This document shows positions 1 to 6,000 of a DNA stretch of 17,293 nt, in pieces. The position numbers were made by a program, and so were the translations under genes. Numbering within the stretch: position 1 is the stretch's first letter; each line of letters starts with the position of its first letter. This DNA is from an uncultured Oscillospiraceae bacterium (GTDB lineage: Bacteria; Bacillota; Clostridia; Oscillospirales; Oscillospiraceae). The notes below the pieces were generated by a model. That model had not been told where the DNA came from. It did no database searches and saw nothing but the letters and a program-made list of their open reading frames with translations. The stretch spans positions 1 through 17,293 of the forward strand of contig CAJULJ010000057.1 in assembly GCA_910587395.1 (NCBI GenBank), in the 5' to 3' direction.

Positions 1-177
1 GATTTCCTTGGCGATGGTGACGCCGTCGTTGGTGATGAGGGGGGTGCCGAACTTCTTGTCCAGCACCACGTTGCGGCCCTTGGGGCCCATGGTGATCTTG
101 ACGGTGTCGGCCAGCTGGTTGACGCCCCGCTCCAGAGCGTGGCGGGCCTCCTCGCCGTAGCAGATGATCTTAGACAT
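1..177 (-). CDS. groEL: Chaperonin GroEL (Hsp60), N-terminal part only
   Basis: This is the first 59 codons of the large chaperonin subunit; the rest lies beyond the left edge. GroEL forms a double ring of 14 subunits in the cytoplasm and folds proteins in an ATP-driven cycle with the GroES lid. The reading begins MSKIICYGEEARHALERG and contains the family signature TVKITMGPKGRNVVLDKKFG, which includes part of the nucleotide-binding region, and ITNDGVTIAKEI. The ATG at 175-177 is preceded by GGAGGT (plus-strand 186-191) at 8 nt. It lies 41 bp downstream of groES, so the two are one operon under the CIRCE-controlled promoter upstream of groES. The identification is certain at family level; no defect is visible in the part present. 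Confidence 0.97.
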   Translation of the reverse strand, partial: MSKIICYGEEARHALERGVNQLADTVKITMGPKGRNVVLDKKFGTPLITNDGVTIAKEI

Positions 178-218
178 ATCGCATTACCTCCAAATTATTT
201 GAGATGTGTTAACTCTAA

Positions 219-503
219 TTACTCGACAATGGCCAAAATGTCGTTCTGGCGGACGATGGTATACTTCTCGCCGTCCACCTTGACCTCGGTGCCGGAATAC
301 TTGCTGGTCAGCACCTTGTCGCCCGCCTTCACGGTCATGACGACCTCCTTGCCGTCCACCGTACCGCCGGGACCCACGGCCACCACCTCGGCCATTTCGG
401 GCTTCTCCTTGGCGTCGCCGGTGAGGATGATGCCGCCCTTGGTTTTCTCCTCGGCCTCCATGGCCTTGAGAATCACGCGGTCAGACAGGGGTTTGAGATT
501 CAT
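219..503 (-). CDS. groES: Co-chaperonin GroES (Hsp10)
   Basis: The 94-residue protein is the seven-membered lid that caps GroEL and encloses the folding chamber. It has the usual family length and start, MNLKPLSDRVILKAMEAEEK, followed by the mobile-loop region TKGGIILTGDAKEKPE that contacts GroEL, and the conserved AVGPGG turn and GDKVL segment. The ATG at 501-503 has AAGGAGG (plus-strand 513-519) 9 nt upstream. It is the first gene of the groES-groEL operon and lies just downstream of a perfect CIRCE operator, so HrcA repression relieved by protein-folding stress is expected. The hrcA gene itself is not in the window. Confidence 0.97.
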   Translation of the reverse strand: MNLKPLSDRVILKAMEAEEKTKGGIILTGDAKEKPEMAEVVAVGPGGTVDGKEVVMTVKAGDKVLTSKYSGTEVKVDGEKYTIVRQNDILAIVE

Positions 504-553
504 AATTTAGTTCCTCCTTATATGTTGATATACGTATAAACGATTTCATTCTG

Positions 554-580
554 TTAGCACTCTTTTTGCCTGAGTGCTAA
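554..580 (-). promoter_or_regulatory. CIRCE operator (HrcA binding site)
   Basis: The site reads TTAGCACTC, nine spacer bases, GAGTGCTAA, which is the full CIRCE consensus with both 9-bp arms perfect. It begins a few bases downstream of the predicted groES transcription start, so bound HrcA would block initiation or early elongation. CIRCE control of groESL is well established in Firmicutes. Confidence 0.97.
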
Positions 581-591
581 CTTCGAGTATG

Positions 592-620
592 ATAATAACT
601 CCTCCGCACAAAAAAATCAA
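592..620 (-). promoter_or_regulatory. SigA promoter of groES-groEL
   Basis: On the minus strand the -35 is TTGATT (plus 615-620) and the -10 is TATTAT (plus 592-597), with exactly 17 bp between them. The expected start, near 585, lies just before the CIRCE element and gives a leader of about 80 nt to the groES ATG. Confidence 0.88.
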
Positions 621-668
621 CCCCTTATTTCAAAAAAATTGGGGTTGACGGGAAAAATTCACTCTCCG

Positions 669-695
669 TTCACAATCGGCGTAGAGGAGTGCTAA
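669..695 (-). promoter_or_regulatory. Possible second, degenerate CIRCE-like site
   Basis: The right arm GAGTGCTAA at 687-695 is a perfect CIRCE half. At the proper 9-bp spacing the left arm (669-677, TTCACAATC) matches only 6 of 9 positions. It lies about 50 bp upstream of the groES -35. It could be an auxiliary HrcA site or a decayed copy; it may also be chance. Confidence 0.35.
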
Positions 696-730
696 TTTTC
701 GACGGCCTGTGACCGCCCTGAACCGTGAAA

Positions 731-763
731 ATCAACAAAAGGCCCGCCGGTCTCCCGGCGGGT
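731..763 (-). terminator. Rho-independent terminator of nrdR
   Basis: On the minus strand a perfect 8-bp stem (CCCGCCGG with CCGGCGGG, plus 743-762) with a 4-nt loop is followed by CC and the T-rich tract TTTTGTTGATTTT. It sits directly after the nrdR stop and separates nrdR from groES. Confidence 0.85.
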
Positions 764-769
764 CCCGGC

Positions 770-1225
770 TTATTTTTCCTCCAGCAGCTTGGTCAGCTCC
801 GCCATGAAGGTGTTGATGTCCTTAAACTGGCGGTAAACCGAGGCGAAGCGCACATAGGACACCTCGTCCACGTCCTTCAGCTTTTCCATGACCAGCTCGC
901 CGATCTCGGTGCTGGGCACCTCCCGCTCCATCTCGTTCTGGAGGGACTGCTCGATCTCACCGGCGATTTTCTCCAGCGTGGACATGGACACCGAGCGCTT
1001 CTCGCAGGACTTGAGCATGCTGCCCAGCAGCTTGTTTTTGTCGAACGCCTGACGGCTGCCGTCCCGCTTGATGACCATCAGGGGCAGGCTTTCCATGATC
1101 TCATAGGTGGTGAAGCGCTTGCGGCAGGACAGGCACTCCCGGCGGCGGCGGATGCTGCTTCCCTCTTCAGCCGGGCGGGAATCCACCACCTTGCTCTCCA
1201 AATGGGCACAGTACGGGCACTTCAT
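770..1225 (-). CDS. nrdR: Transcriptional repressor NrdR of ribonucleotide reductase genes
   Basis: NrdR senses the ATP/dATP ratio and represses ribonucleotide reductase operons. The 151-residue reading has the family's usual length and layout. The N-terminal zinc ribbon starts MKCPYC and has its second pair in CLSC (Cys3, Cys6, Cys31, Cys34), with the conserved RRRREC and RFTTYE segments. An ATP-cone follows at roughly residues 46-136, containing VIKRDGSRQAFDKNKL and the YVRFASVYRQFKD motif. A TTG 21 bp further upstream is in frame, but the ATG at 1223-1225 has GGGAGGA 8 nt before it and gives the canonical MKCPYC start, so it is preferred. No clear NrdR box was seen in its own upstream region. 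It is a single-gene unit with its own terminator. Confidence 0.96.
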   Translation of the reverse strand: MKCPYCAHLESKVVDSRPAEEGSSIRRRRECLSCRKRFTTYEIMESLPLMVIKRDGSRQAFDKNKLLGSMLKSCEKRSVSMSTLEKIAGEIEQSLQNEMEREVPSTEIGELVMEKLKDVDEVSYVRFASVYRQFKDINTFMAELTKLLEEK

Positions 1226-1290
1226 AACAGCATCCTCCCTTTTCAAATTGTAATCGGCGGGCTGAGCCGTATCTGTTATCGGCTGTTGGT

Positions 1291-1299
1291 ATTATAACA
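1291..1299 (-). promoter_or_regulatory. Extended -10 promoter of nrdR
   Basis: The minus strand reads TGTTATAAT, a consensus -10 with the TGn extension. The expected -35 region (plus 1314-1319, TACCTT) is poor, as is common for extended -10 promoters. The leader to the nrdR ATG would be about 58 nt. Confidence 0.65.
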
Positions 1300-1346
1300 T
1301 AGAGTATCATAAAAAGGTACCATTTTTTAAAAAATTTTTCCAGCCC

Positions 1347-1376
1347 GCATAACCGGCGGAAAAGGGTGGCATACTG
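1347..1376 (+). promoter_or_regulatory. SigG-like forespore promoter candidate
   Basis: GCATA at 1347-1351 and CATACTG at 1370-1376 are 18 bp apart. The B. subtilis SigG consensus is about TGMATA, 17-18 bp, CATACTA. The match fits the spore-protein look of the next gene. The predicted start would leave a leader of only about 14 nt, which is short and lowers confidence. Confidence 0.38.
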
Positions 1377-1396
1377 TCCTGCGTGAGGTGATAATC

Positions 1397-1576
1397 ATGG
1401 ATAACCGCAATAACAACAGCACGGAAAACAAGAATCATCAGAACGGCCAGAATCAGAACCAGCAGAACGGCCAGAACCGCAATCAGCAGAACACGCAGAA
1501 CAAAAACCAGCAGAACGGCCAGAACAAGAAGGACTCCAACAACCCTGAGAACCGGAACAACTGCCGGGGCTACTGA
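1397..1576 (+). CDS. Small Asn/Gln-rich repeat protein, possible spore protein
   Basis: The 59-residue protein is almost entirely Asn, Gln, Lys and Gly, and is strongly hydrophilic with no membrane segment. After a short N-terminus (MDNRNNNSTENKNH) it holds four octapeptide units, QNGQNQNQ, QNGQNRNQ, QNTQNKNQ and QNGQNKKD, and ends NNCRGY with one Cys. The ATG at 1397 has GAGGTG 6 nt upstream; a GTG at 1388 is in frame but overlaps that ribosome site. Composition and size recall gamma-type small acid-soluble spore proteins, which are Gln/Asn-rich and serve as amino-acid stores, and a SigG-like promoter lies just upstream. No diagnostic SASP motif such as the alpha/beta signature is present, so the role is a guess. 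It appears to share a transcript with the next small gene. Confidence 0.72.
   Translation: MDNRNNNSTENKNHQNGQNQNQQNGQNRNQQNTQNKNQQNGQNKKDSNNPENRNNCRGY
1439..1534 (+). repeat. Four tandem 24-bp units inside the Asn/Gln-rich gene
   Basis: Units start at 1439, 1463, 1487 and 1511. Each begins CAGAAC and continues GGCCAGAA in three of the four (ACGCAGAA in the third). The period of 24 bp keeps the frame, so unit number could change by slippage without breaking the protein. Confidence 0.85.
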
Positions 1577-1583
1577 GTTGGGC

Positions 1584-1615
1584 GGGAGCGGAGGGCGCAG
1601 GCGTCCTCCGCTCCC
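1584..1615 (+). other. Strong intergenic hairpin without T-run
   Basis: An 11-bp perfect stem (GGGAGCGGAGG at 1584-1594 with CCTCCGCTCCC at 1605-1615) and a 10-nt loop lie between the two small genes. No T-tract follows, so it is more likely a stabiliser, processing site or weak attenuator than a full terminator. Confidence 0.6.
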
Positions 1616-1635
1616 CGCTTGAAGGAGGAAATGTC

Positions 1636-1827
1636 ATGAAGCGCGAAAAACCCGATGAGCGGGAGCTGGCGGCCCAGGACCCCCGGTACCGTCCGCCTCC
1701 CTATGAGGACCTGTCCAGCCTGGTGGCCGGACGGATTCAGGCCGGACCCCAGTCCACGCCCCCAAGGGCGGGCACCGACCTGGACCACTGGCAGGACCCG
1801 GACCTGTTCCACTCCCCTGAGCTGTAA
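1636..1827 (+). CDS. Small hypothetical protein, 63 residues
   Basis: The gene is not recognised. The ATG at 1636 follows GAAGGAGGAA at a good distance, which strongly supports translation. The product is charged and Pro-rich (MKREKPDERELAAQDPRYRP), with an acidic-aromatic tail (HWQDPDLFHSPEL), and has no membrane segment, Cys or obvious domain. It sits 59 bp after the Asn/Gln-rich gene, across a hairpin, and is followed at once by a terminator, so the two small genes probably form one unit. If the SigG-like promoter is real, this protein would also be made in the forespore. Confidence 0.68.
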   Translation: MKREKPDERELAAQDPRYRPPPYEDLSSLVAGRIQAGPQSTPPRAGTDLDHWQDPDLFHSPEL

Positions 1828-1833
1828 CGAAGA

Positions 1834-1869
1834 GGAGCGCCTCTGCAAACGCGGAGGCGCTTCCTTTTT
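1834..1869 (+). terminator. Rho-independent terminator after the small genes
   Basis: A long stem (GCGCCTCTGC, 1837-1846, with GCGGAGGCGC, 1851-1860, one G-T pair) has an AAAC loop and is followed by TTCCTTTTT. The stretch from here to the promoter at 2059 (about 190 bp) shows no gene or further site that can be supported. Confidence 0.85.
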
Positions 1870-2058
1870 AATCTGTTTCCGGCTCCAGCCAGGGCAGCTC
1901 CGCCGCAGAGTCCCGGAGCGCCCGCAGCGGCGTCCGGCCATTGCTGCGAGTATGATTCCGATACTCCGGCCGGTCTGTCACCCTGAATCCCAGGGGACAA
2001 TATGCACAGCCTCAAGCCGGGTTTACATAAAGATTGCGGAACGGTTACACAAAAAGGA

Positions 2059-2087
2059 TTGACGAATCGAGCCAAAGCGTGTAAGAT
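2059..2087 (+). promoter_or_regulatory. SigA promoter of the zinc-ribbon/SH3 gene
   Basis: TTGACG (2059-2064) and TAAGAT (2082-2087) are separated by exactly 17 bp. The expected start near 2094 leaves a leader of about 44 nt to the ATG at 2138, which argues against the in-frame GTG at 2093 as the translation start. Confidence 0.8.
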
Positions 2088-2137
2088 AGGAGGTGTGTGA
2101 CAAGCTTCGACCCTTTCAGTCAAGGAGGAATCCCGAT

Positions 2138-3256
2138 ATGGCTGCCAAGCCTTTGCATGATACGCTGATCCACTGCGAAGCCTGCGGCGAGGATTACAGC
2201 GCCACCTACCGGCGCTGCCCCTTTTGCGGCGCCCGCAACGACCCCCGGCGGACCTCGGGCCGGGACGACCCCAAATCCAGCTCCCGCTACATCCCCACCC
2301 CGCCCCCTGCCCAGGAGCAGCGGAACAGCAAGGCGGATCTGGACGACACCTATATCTTCGACGGCCAAGACATTTTCGACGAGGAGCCGGAGGAGGAGTA
2401 CTACGCCCCCCGGCCAAAGGGCGGCAAGCGTCTGGCACCCAAAGAGGGAGGAGGCTTTGAGATGCCCCCTGTCAACTGGCCCCGGCTCATCACCTTCCTG
2501 TGCTCCCTGATCATCATCGTGGCGGCGCTGGTCATCGTGTTCACCTTTATTTATCCCCAGCTCCATAAGGACCCGGGTCCCAAGGCCAGCGCTCCGGCGG
2601 ATATTTCCGCGGCGCCCAGCCTCGACCCCAATCCGCCCTACAGCGCGGACCCTGATCCCACGCTCAGCCCGGACGCGGCCGCGTCCGCCGATCCGGCCAT
2701 TCCCTCTGCGGAGCCCTCCGCGCCCGTAACCACTCCGCCTCCCACCACACCCACCGGGACCCCTGCCACCATTGTCAACGCCAGCGGCGGACTGCGGGTT
2801 CGCTCCGGTCCGGGCACCGCTTATGAGGTCCTGGCCACCCTGTTCAACGGCAACCCCATCAATGTGATCGCCCCCGCCGACAACGGCTGGTACAACATCA
2901 GCTTCGCCGGCAGCGGCGGAGCCACCATGACCGGCTACATCATGGGCGACTACATTTCCACCATTGCCGGAGGCGAAAGCACCACCACGCCGCCTCCGTC
3001 CACCAACACTCAGACCCCCTCCACCGGCGGCAATCCCACCGTTGGGCGCACCGGCACCATTGTGGGTGCGGACGGCGGCCTGAATGTCCGCCCCGACCCG
3101 AGTAGAAATAATCCCCCCATTGCCAGCCTGCTCAACGGCAATACCGTCAACGTGGTGGCCGACGCGGGCGGCGGCTGGTATGAGATCACCTTCACCGGCA
3201 GCGGCGGTGCCACCATGCGCGGCTACATCATGGGCGACTACATTTCCACCAACTAA
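2138..3256 (+). CDS. Membrane-anchored zinc-ribbon protein with two SH3 domains
   Basis: The 372-residue protein has four parts. A cytoplasmic zinc ribbon uses Cys13, Cys16 (CEAC) and Cys27, Cys30 (CPFC). An acidic, Pro-rich stretch follows, then one membrane segment at about 117-139 (LITFLCSLIIIVAALVIVF). An outside linker rich in Pro, Ser, Asp and Thr leads to two bacterial SH3 domains at about 211-275 and 307-372, each with GGLxVRxxP and ending GYIMGDYIST. Such SH3 domains usually bind cell-wall peptides, so it probably sits in the membrane with its C-terminus in the wall. The ATG at 2138 has AAGGAGG 9 nt upstream. What the zinc ribbon binds is unknown, and no enzyme domain is present. It could be a wall-stress sensor or a scaffold; that is inference. 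Confidence 0.88.
   Translation: MAAKPLHDTLIHCEACGEDYSATYRRCPFCGARNDPRRTSGRDDPKSSSRYIPTPPPAQEQRNSKADLDDTYIFDGQDIFDEEPEEEYYAPRPKGGKRLAPKEGGGFEMPPVNWPRLITFLCSLIIIVAALVIVFTFIYPQLHKDPGPKASAPADISAAPSLDPNPPYSADPDPTLSPDAAASADPAIPSAEPSAPVTTPPPTTPTGTPATIVNASGGLRVRSGPGTAYEVLATLFNGNPINVIAPADNGWYNISFAGSGGATMTGYIMGDYISTIAGGESTTTPPPSTNTQTPSTGGNPTVGRTGTIVGADGGLNVRPDPSRNNPPIASLLNGNTVNVVADAGGGWYEITFTGSGGATMRGYIMGDYISTN
2903..3251 (+). repeat. Two near-identical 61-bp copies within the SH3 domains
   Basis: Positions 2903-2963 and 3191-3251 (offset 288 bp) differ at only four bases. They encode the ends of the two SH3 domains. The match is tighter than elsewhere in the domains, which suggests recent duplication or gene conversion. 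Confidence 0.8.
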
Positions 3257-3264
3257 ACCACAAA

Positions 3265-3292
3265 GGAGCGCCGTCCGAACGGGCGGCGCTCC
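3265..3292 (+). terminator. Terminator-like hairpin without T-run
   Basis: A 12-bp stem (GGAGCGCCGTCC with GGGCGGCGCTCC, one G-T pair) with a GAAC loop lies 8 bp after the SH3 gene. It is followed by TCTTATG rather than a T-run and sits just upstream of the next gene's ribosome site, so it may only attenuate. Confidence 0.55.
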
Positions 3293-3312
3293 TCTTATGA
3301 GGAGGGCTTTTC

Positions 3313-3945
3313 ATGCTCAAGGTCGAGCGCGTCAGCGTCATGAACCTGGAAAACGCCATGCGGGGGGCCCGCAACCCCTTGAACAGCTGGGCCCGGTCGG
3401 ACAGCGGCTATGACGGGGACGGGCGGTACGTGCTGGGGGAGAACGATCTGGCCCTGGCGGTGCGGCTGTGCGCGGCGGGCAGCGACCACCGGAAGTTCAT
3501 CCGGCAGATCATGGTGTCCATGGACATCACCGCTCCGCTGTATTGGTGGAAGGAGTTCGACACCTATAAGGTGGGCACTGTGGCCAACTCCACCTCCACC
3601 ATGCACAAGCTCCACGCCAAGCCCCTGGAGGTGAGCGATTTCTCGGCGGACCGCCTCTCCCCCGCCTCCCTGGCGGAGTTTGAGCGGTATGTGGGCTATC
3701 TGGAAACCGTGCGGCAGCGGTATGCGGCGGGCAAAGACAAGGCAGACTGGTACGACCTGATCCAGCTGCTTCCCTCCAGCTACAACCAGATGCGCACGGT
3801 GACGATGAATTACGAAGTGCTGGCCAACATTTACTACGCCCGCCGAAACCACAAGCTGGACGAGTGGCACGTTTTGTGCGGTGCCATCCTGGAGCTGCCC
3901 TACGCCCGGGAGCTGCTGGGAGCCGTGGGCGGCGAGACGCTGTAA
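3313..3945 (+). CDS. ThyX-like protein with degenerate active-site motif
   Basis: The 210-residue protein is cytoplasmic and has no signal or membrane segment. Its second half, LLPSSYNQMRTVTMNYEVL followed by RRNHKLDEWHVL, matches the pattern of flavin-dependent thymidylate synthase ThyX: LPxxxYTxFxWTxNxRSLMNF, then an Arg, then QWE. The segment before it (FIRQIMVSMDITAPLYWWKE, then FDTYKVGTVANSTSTMHKL) sits where ThyX has its substrate motif RHRxxSxxxxSxRY, but the RHR is gone: the equivalent stretch reads TYKVGT. It therefore probably keeps the ThyX fold without normal thymidylate synthase chemistry. Related uncharacterised proteins are often seen in Clostridia and phages (from memory). The ATG at 3313 follows GAGGAGGG. 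The gene lies between a terminator-like hairpin and a strong terminator, so it may depend on readthrough from the SH3 gene. Confidence 0.68.
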   Translation: MLKVERVSVMNLENAMRGARNPLNSWARSDSGYDGDGRYVLGENDLALAVRLCAAGSDHRKFIRQIMVSMDITAPLYWWKEFDTYKVGTVANSTSTMHKLHAKPLEVSDFSADRLSPASLAEFERYVGYLETVRQRYAAGKDKADWYDLIQLLPSSYNQMRTVTMNYEVLANIYYARRNHKLDEWHVLCGAILELPYARELLGAVGGETL

Positions 3946-3954
3946 GCCAAGCCG

Positions 3955-3993
3955 AAAAGCCGGGGACCCTGCCGTCAGGTCTCCGGCTTTTTT
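3955..3993 (+). terminator. Rho-independent terminator after the ThyX-like gene
   Basis: An 11-bp stem (AGCCGGGGACC at 3958-3968 with GGTCTCCGGCT at 3978-3988, one G-T pair) with a 9-nt loop is followed by TTTTTT (3988-3993). Confidence 0.9.
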
Positions 3994-4004
3994 ATCTCTC
4001 TCCC

Positions 4005-4033
4005 TTGACATTCTCGATAATCGAGAGTATACT
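4005..4033 (+). promoter_or_regulatory. SigA promoter of the padR-DUF2812 operon
   Basis: TTGACA (4005-4010) and TATACT (4028-4033) are 17 bp apart, close to consensus. The first PadR-type palindrome fills the spacer between the two elements. Confidence 0.9.
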
Positions 4034-4090
4034 GTATTTCAGATACTCGATATTCGAGATTTTTCTTTCTCCATATTCTCGATATTCGAG
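4013..4090 (+). promoter_or_regulatory. Three palindromic operators, likely for the PadR regulator
   Basis: Three 13-bp palindromes lie at 4013-4025 (CTCGATAATCGAG), 4046-4058 and 4078-4090 (both CTCGATATTCGAG). Their centres are 33 and 32 bp apart, about three helical turns, so bound dimers would lie on the same DNA face. The first overlaps the promoter core, the second the early transcript and the third ends just before the ribosome site. Autorepression by the PadR protein encoded directly downstream is the natural reading. Confidence 0.85.
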
Positions 4091-4106
4091 AAAGGAGGCA
4101 TATCAA

Positions 4107-4421
4107 ATGCCCAGGGCAAAATTTCAGACCCTCACGGAGCAGATGTTTTACATCCTGCTGTGCCTGCGGGAGGAGTGCTACGGCATGGACATCCTGGACC
4201 AAGTGCCCTCCATGACCCAAGGCCGGGTGAACGTGGGGTCGGGGACGCTGTACAACCTGCTGGAGCAGTTCTGCCAGGCGGGGATGATCCGCGAAACCAA
4301 AGTGGAGGGGCGCAGGCGCAGCTATATCCTGACCCCCAAGGGGAGGGAGACACTGGATAGGGAGTACGAGCGCATCCGCGCTCAGGCGGAGGATTACCGC
4401 CGCTGGATGGGAAAGGAGTAA
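4107..4421 (+). CDS. PadR-family transcriptional regulator
   Basis: The 104-residue protein is a compact PadR winged-helix repressor. It starts MPRAKFQTLTEQMFYILLCL and has the family hallmarks CYGMDILDQV, VGSGTLYNLLEQF (recognition helix), then the wing VEGRRRSYILTPKGRETL, and a short C-terminal helix for dimer formation. The ATG at 4107 has AAAGGAGG 8 nt upstream. It is the first gene of a two-gene operon and ends 5 bp before the DUF2812 gene. The three palindromes in its promoter suggest tight autorepression. PadR proteins respond to small molecules, often antimicrobial or membrane-active compounds, and pairing with a DUF2812 membrane protein is common in Firmicutes. The ligand cannot be told from sequence. 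Confidence 0.93.
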   Translation: MPRAKFQTLTEQMFYILLCLREECYGMDILDQVPSMTQGRVNVGSGTLYNLLEQFCQAGMIRETKVEGRRRSYILTPKGRETLDREYERIRAQAEDYRRWMGKE

Positions 4422-4426
4422 CACCC

Positions 4427-5836
4427 ATGAGAAAGACAAAACGCAGGCTGGAGGGCTTCTCCTTCTACGACCGCACCGGGCTGGAAAAGCACCTGACCAA
4501 AATGGCGGAGCAGGGGTGGCTGCTGGAGAAGATCGGTCAGTTCCTCTGGACCTACCGGAAAATCGAGCCGAAGCACCTCACCTTCTGCACCTGCTGCTTC
4601 CCCAAGGCGTCGGCCTTCGACTCGGGGCCGTCGGAGGAGCAGGAGACCTTTTATGACTTCTGCCAGCACTCCGGCTGGGTGCTGGCGGCCTCCTCGGCCC
4701 AGCTCCAGGTGTTCTACAACGAGCGGCCCGACCCGGTGCCCATCGAGACTGATCCTGTGCTGGAGGTGGAGGCTATCCACCGCTCCGTAAAGAAGAGTAT
4801 GCTCCCCTCCCTGCTGCTCCAGTTGGTGGTAACTACAATCAATGTTGTCATGTACGTGTCCCAGCTGCTGGACGACCCTGTCAGGGTGCTGGCCAGCACC
4901 TCCAGCCTGTTCGTCGGGTTCTGTTGGCTGGAGGTGGTCCTGCTGACGTTGACGGAGATCATCGGCTATTTGCGGTGGCATCATAAAGCTGTGCTGGCTG
5001 CGGAGCGCGGAGAGTTTTTGGAGACGAAAAGTCACCGGAAGCTCACCACCGGCTGTCTCATTCTGCTGGGCGTGGGGCTGGTGTATTTTCTGGCCGACAT
5101 CCTCTCCTCCGGAAACCGGATGAATATCACCATCACGATGATTATGTTCTGCGTGTATACGCCGGGGCTGTTTCTGCTGGCCAACGGGGTCAAGAACTTC
5201 CTGAAACGGAGGAAAGCGTCCGCCAGGTTCAACATGGTGGTGACCATCGGAGTCATTATTGTGGCGGCCTACGCTTTTGCAGGTGTCATTGTATTCGGTA
5301 CGCTGTTTGGCTCCGCCCGCGGCTGGTTCACCGGAGACGAGGGGACCTACCAATATCACGGGCAGACCTTTGAGCTCCATCAGGATGAGCTGCCCCTGAC
5401 GGTGGAGGACCTGCTGGATGTACACTATGAGGACTACACCCGGGAGCGGCGGGTGGAGGAGTCCATCTTTCTGGCTCAGCTGGAGATGGAGCAGCGTCCC
5501 CGGTTTGATGCGGCGGATTACAAGGTAATGCCACGGCTGGAGTACACCATCACCATGGTAAAGGTTCCGTTTCTCTATGATTTGTGCCTGGACACATTTT
5601 TGCATCAGTGGGACGATGATTGGTATTGGGACAGCTCTTATGTTCCTGTGGACGCCGCCCCTTGGAGCGCGCTGGAGGCATATCAGGAGCACGACGAGGA
5701 ATATGGGCTGCAAAATCAATACCTGCTGTGCTACTCGGACCGCATTGTGGAAATCCAATTTTACTATGACTGGGGCGAGGTCACCCCAGAGCAGATGGCC
5801 GTCACAGGCCAGCGGCTGGGCCGGACAAAGCTTTGA
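4427..5836 (+). CDS. DUF2812 membrane protein, PadR-controlled
   Basis: The 469-residue protein begins with a DUF2812 domain at about 8-105, with GLEKHLTKMAEQGWLLEKI, a FPKASAFD motif and FYNERPDPVPIETDP. About five membrane segments follow between residues 125 and 300, including LLLQLVVTTINVVMYVS, LILLGVGLVYFLADIL and MVVTIGVIIVAAYAFAGVIV. The last 160 residues form a soluble acidic, aromatic-rich domain. Its function is unknown; the family is nearly always encoded beside a PadR repressor, and the pair is thought to respond to envelope or drug stress. The ATG is 5 bp after the padR stop with AAAGGAG upstream, so translation is probably coupled. It ends 77 bp before a terminator. The extra C-terminal domain is not part of core DUF2812 and was not recognised. 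Confidence 0.85.
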   Translation: MRKTKRRLEGFSFYDRTGLEKHLTKMAEQGWLLEKIGQFLWTYRKIEPKHLTFCTCCFPKASAFDSGPSEEQETFYDFCQHSGWVLAASSAQLQVFYNERPDPVPIETDPVLEVEAIHRSVKKSMLPSLLLQLVVTTINVVMYVSQLLDDPVRVLASTSSLFVGFCWLEVVLLTLTEIIGYLRWHHKAVLAAERGEFLETKSHRKLTTGCLILLGVGLVYFLADILSSGNRMNITITMIMFCVYTPGLFLLANGVKNFLKRRKASARFNMVVTIGVIIVAAYAFAGVIVFGTLFGSARGWFTGDEGTYQYHGQTFELHQDELPLTVEDLLDVHYEDYTRERRVEESIFLAQLEMEQRPRFDAADYKVMPRLEYTITMVKVPFLYDLCLDTFLHQWDDDWYWDSSYVPVDAAPWSALEAYQEHDEEYGLQNQYLLCYSDRIVEIQFYYDWGEVTPEQMAVTGQRLGRTKL

Positions 5837-5913
5837 CGAAATGGGAAGCGGACACTTCCGAGCTCAGATCATCCAAAAAGCGCCGGCCAGGTCAAAAAAG
5901 CACCGGCGTCAAA

Positions 5914-5945
5914 AAGAGGGGCAGCTTTTGCTGCCCCTCTTTATT
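5914..5945 (+). terminator. Rho-independent terminator of the padR-DUF2812 operon
   Basis: A 12-bp perfect stem (AAGAGGGGCAGC at 5914-5925 with GCTGCCCCTCTT at 5930-5941) with a TTTT loop is followed by the T-rich TTTATT. Confidence 0.88.
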
Positions 5946-6000
5946 AATGCAATCACAATCGGGTTATACTCATTTTGAACTATTTCACTATATATATCGG

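Noticed and set aside
645..676. Plus-strand promoter starting at TTGACG
   Set aside because: The best -10 (CACAAT) is 20 bp away and no plus-strand gene follows.
2093..2137. Upstream GTG start for the zinc-ribbon/SH3 gene
   Set aside because: It lies at the predicted transcription start; the ATG at 2138 has a strong ribosome site and gives a normal zinc-ribbon N-terminus.
5420..5425. GTACAC inside the DUF2812 gene as a third inversion site
   Set aside because: It lacks the TGCA ends and dyad form of the sites near 6740 and 6860.
4394..5758. Open frame of 454 codons on the minus strand
   Set aside because: It is antisense to the DUF2812 gene, has low-complexity composition and no supported start.
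5881..5908. Inverted repeat CGCCGG/CCGGCG as a first terminator
   Set aside because: The stem is short, the loop is 16 nt and no T-run follows; the stronger hairpin at 5914 explains termination.
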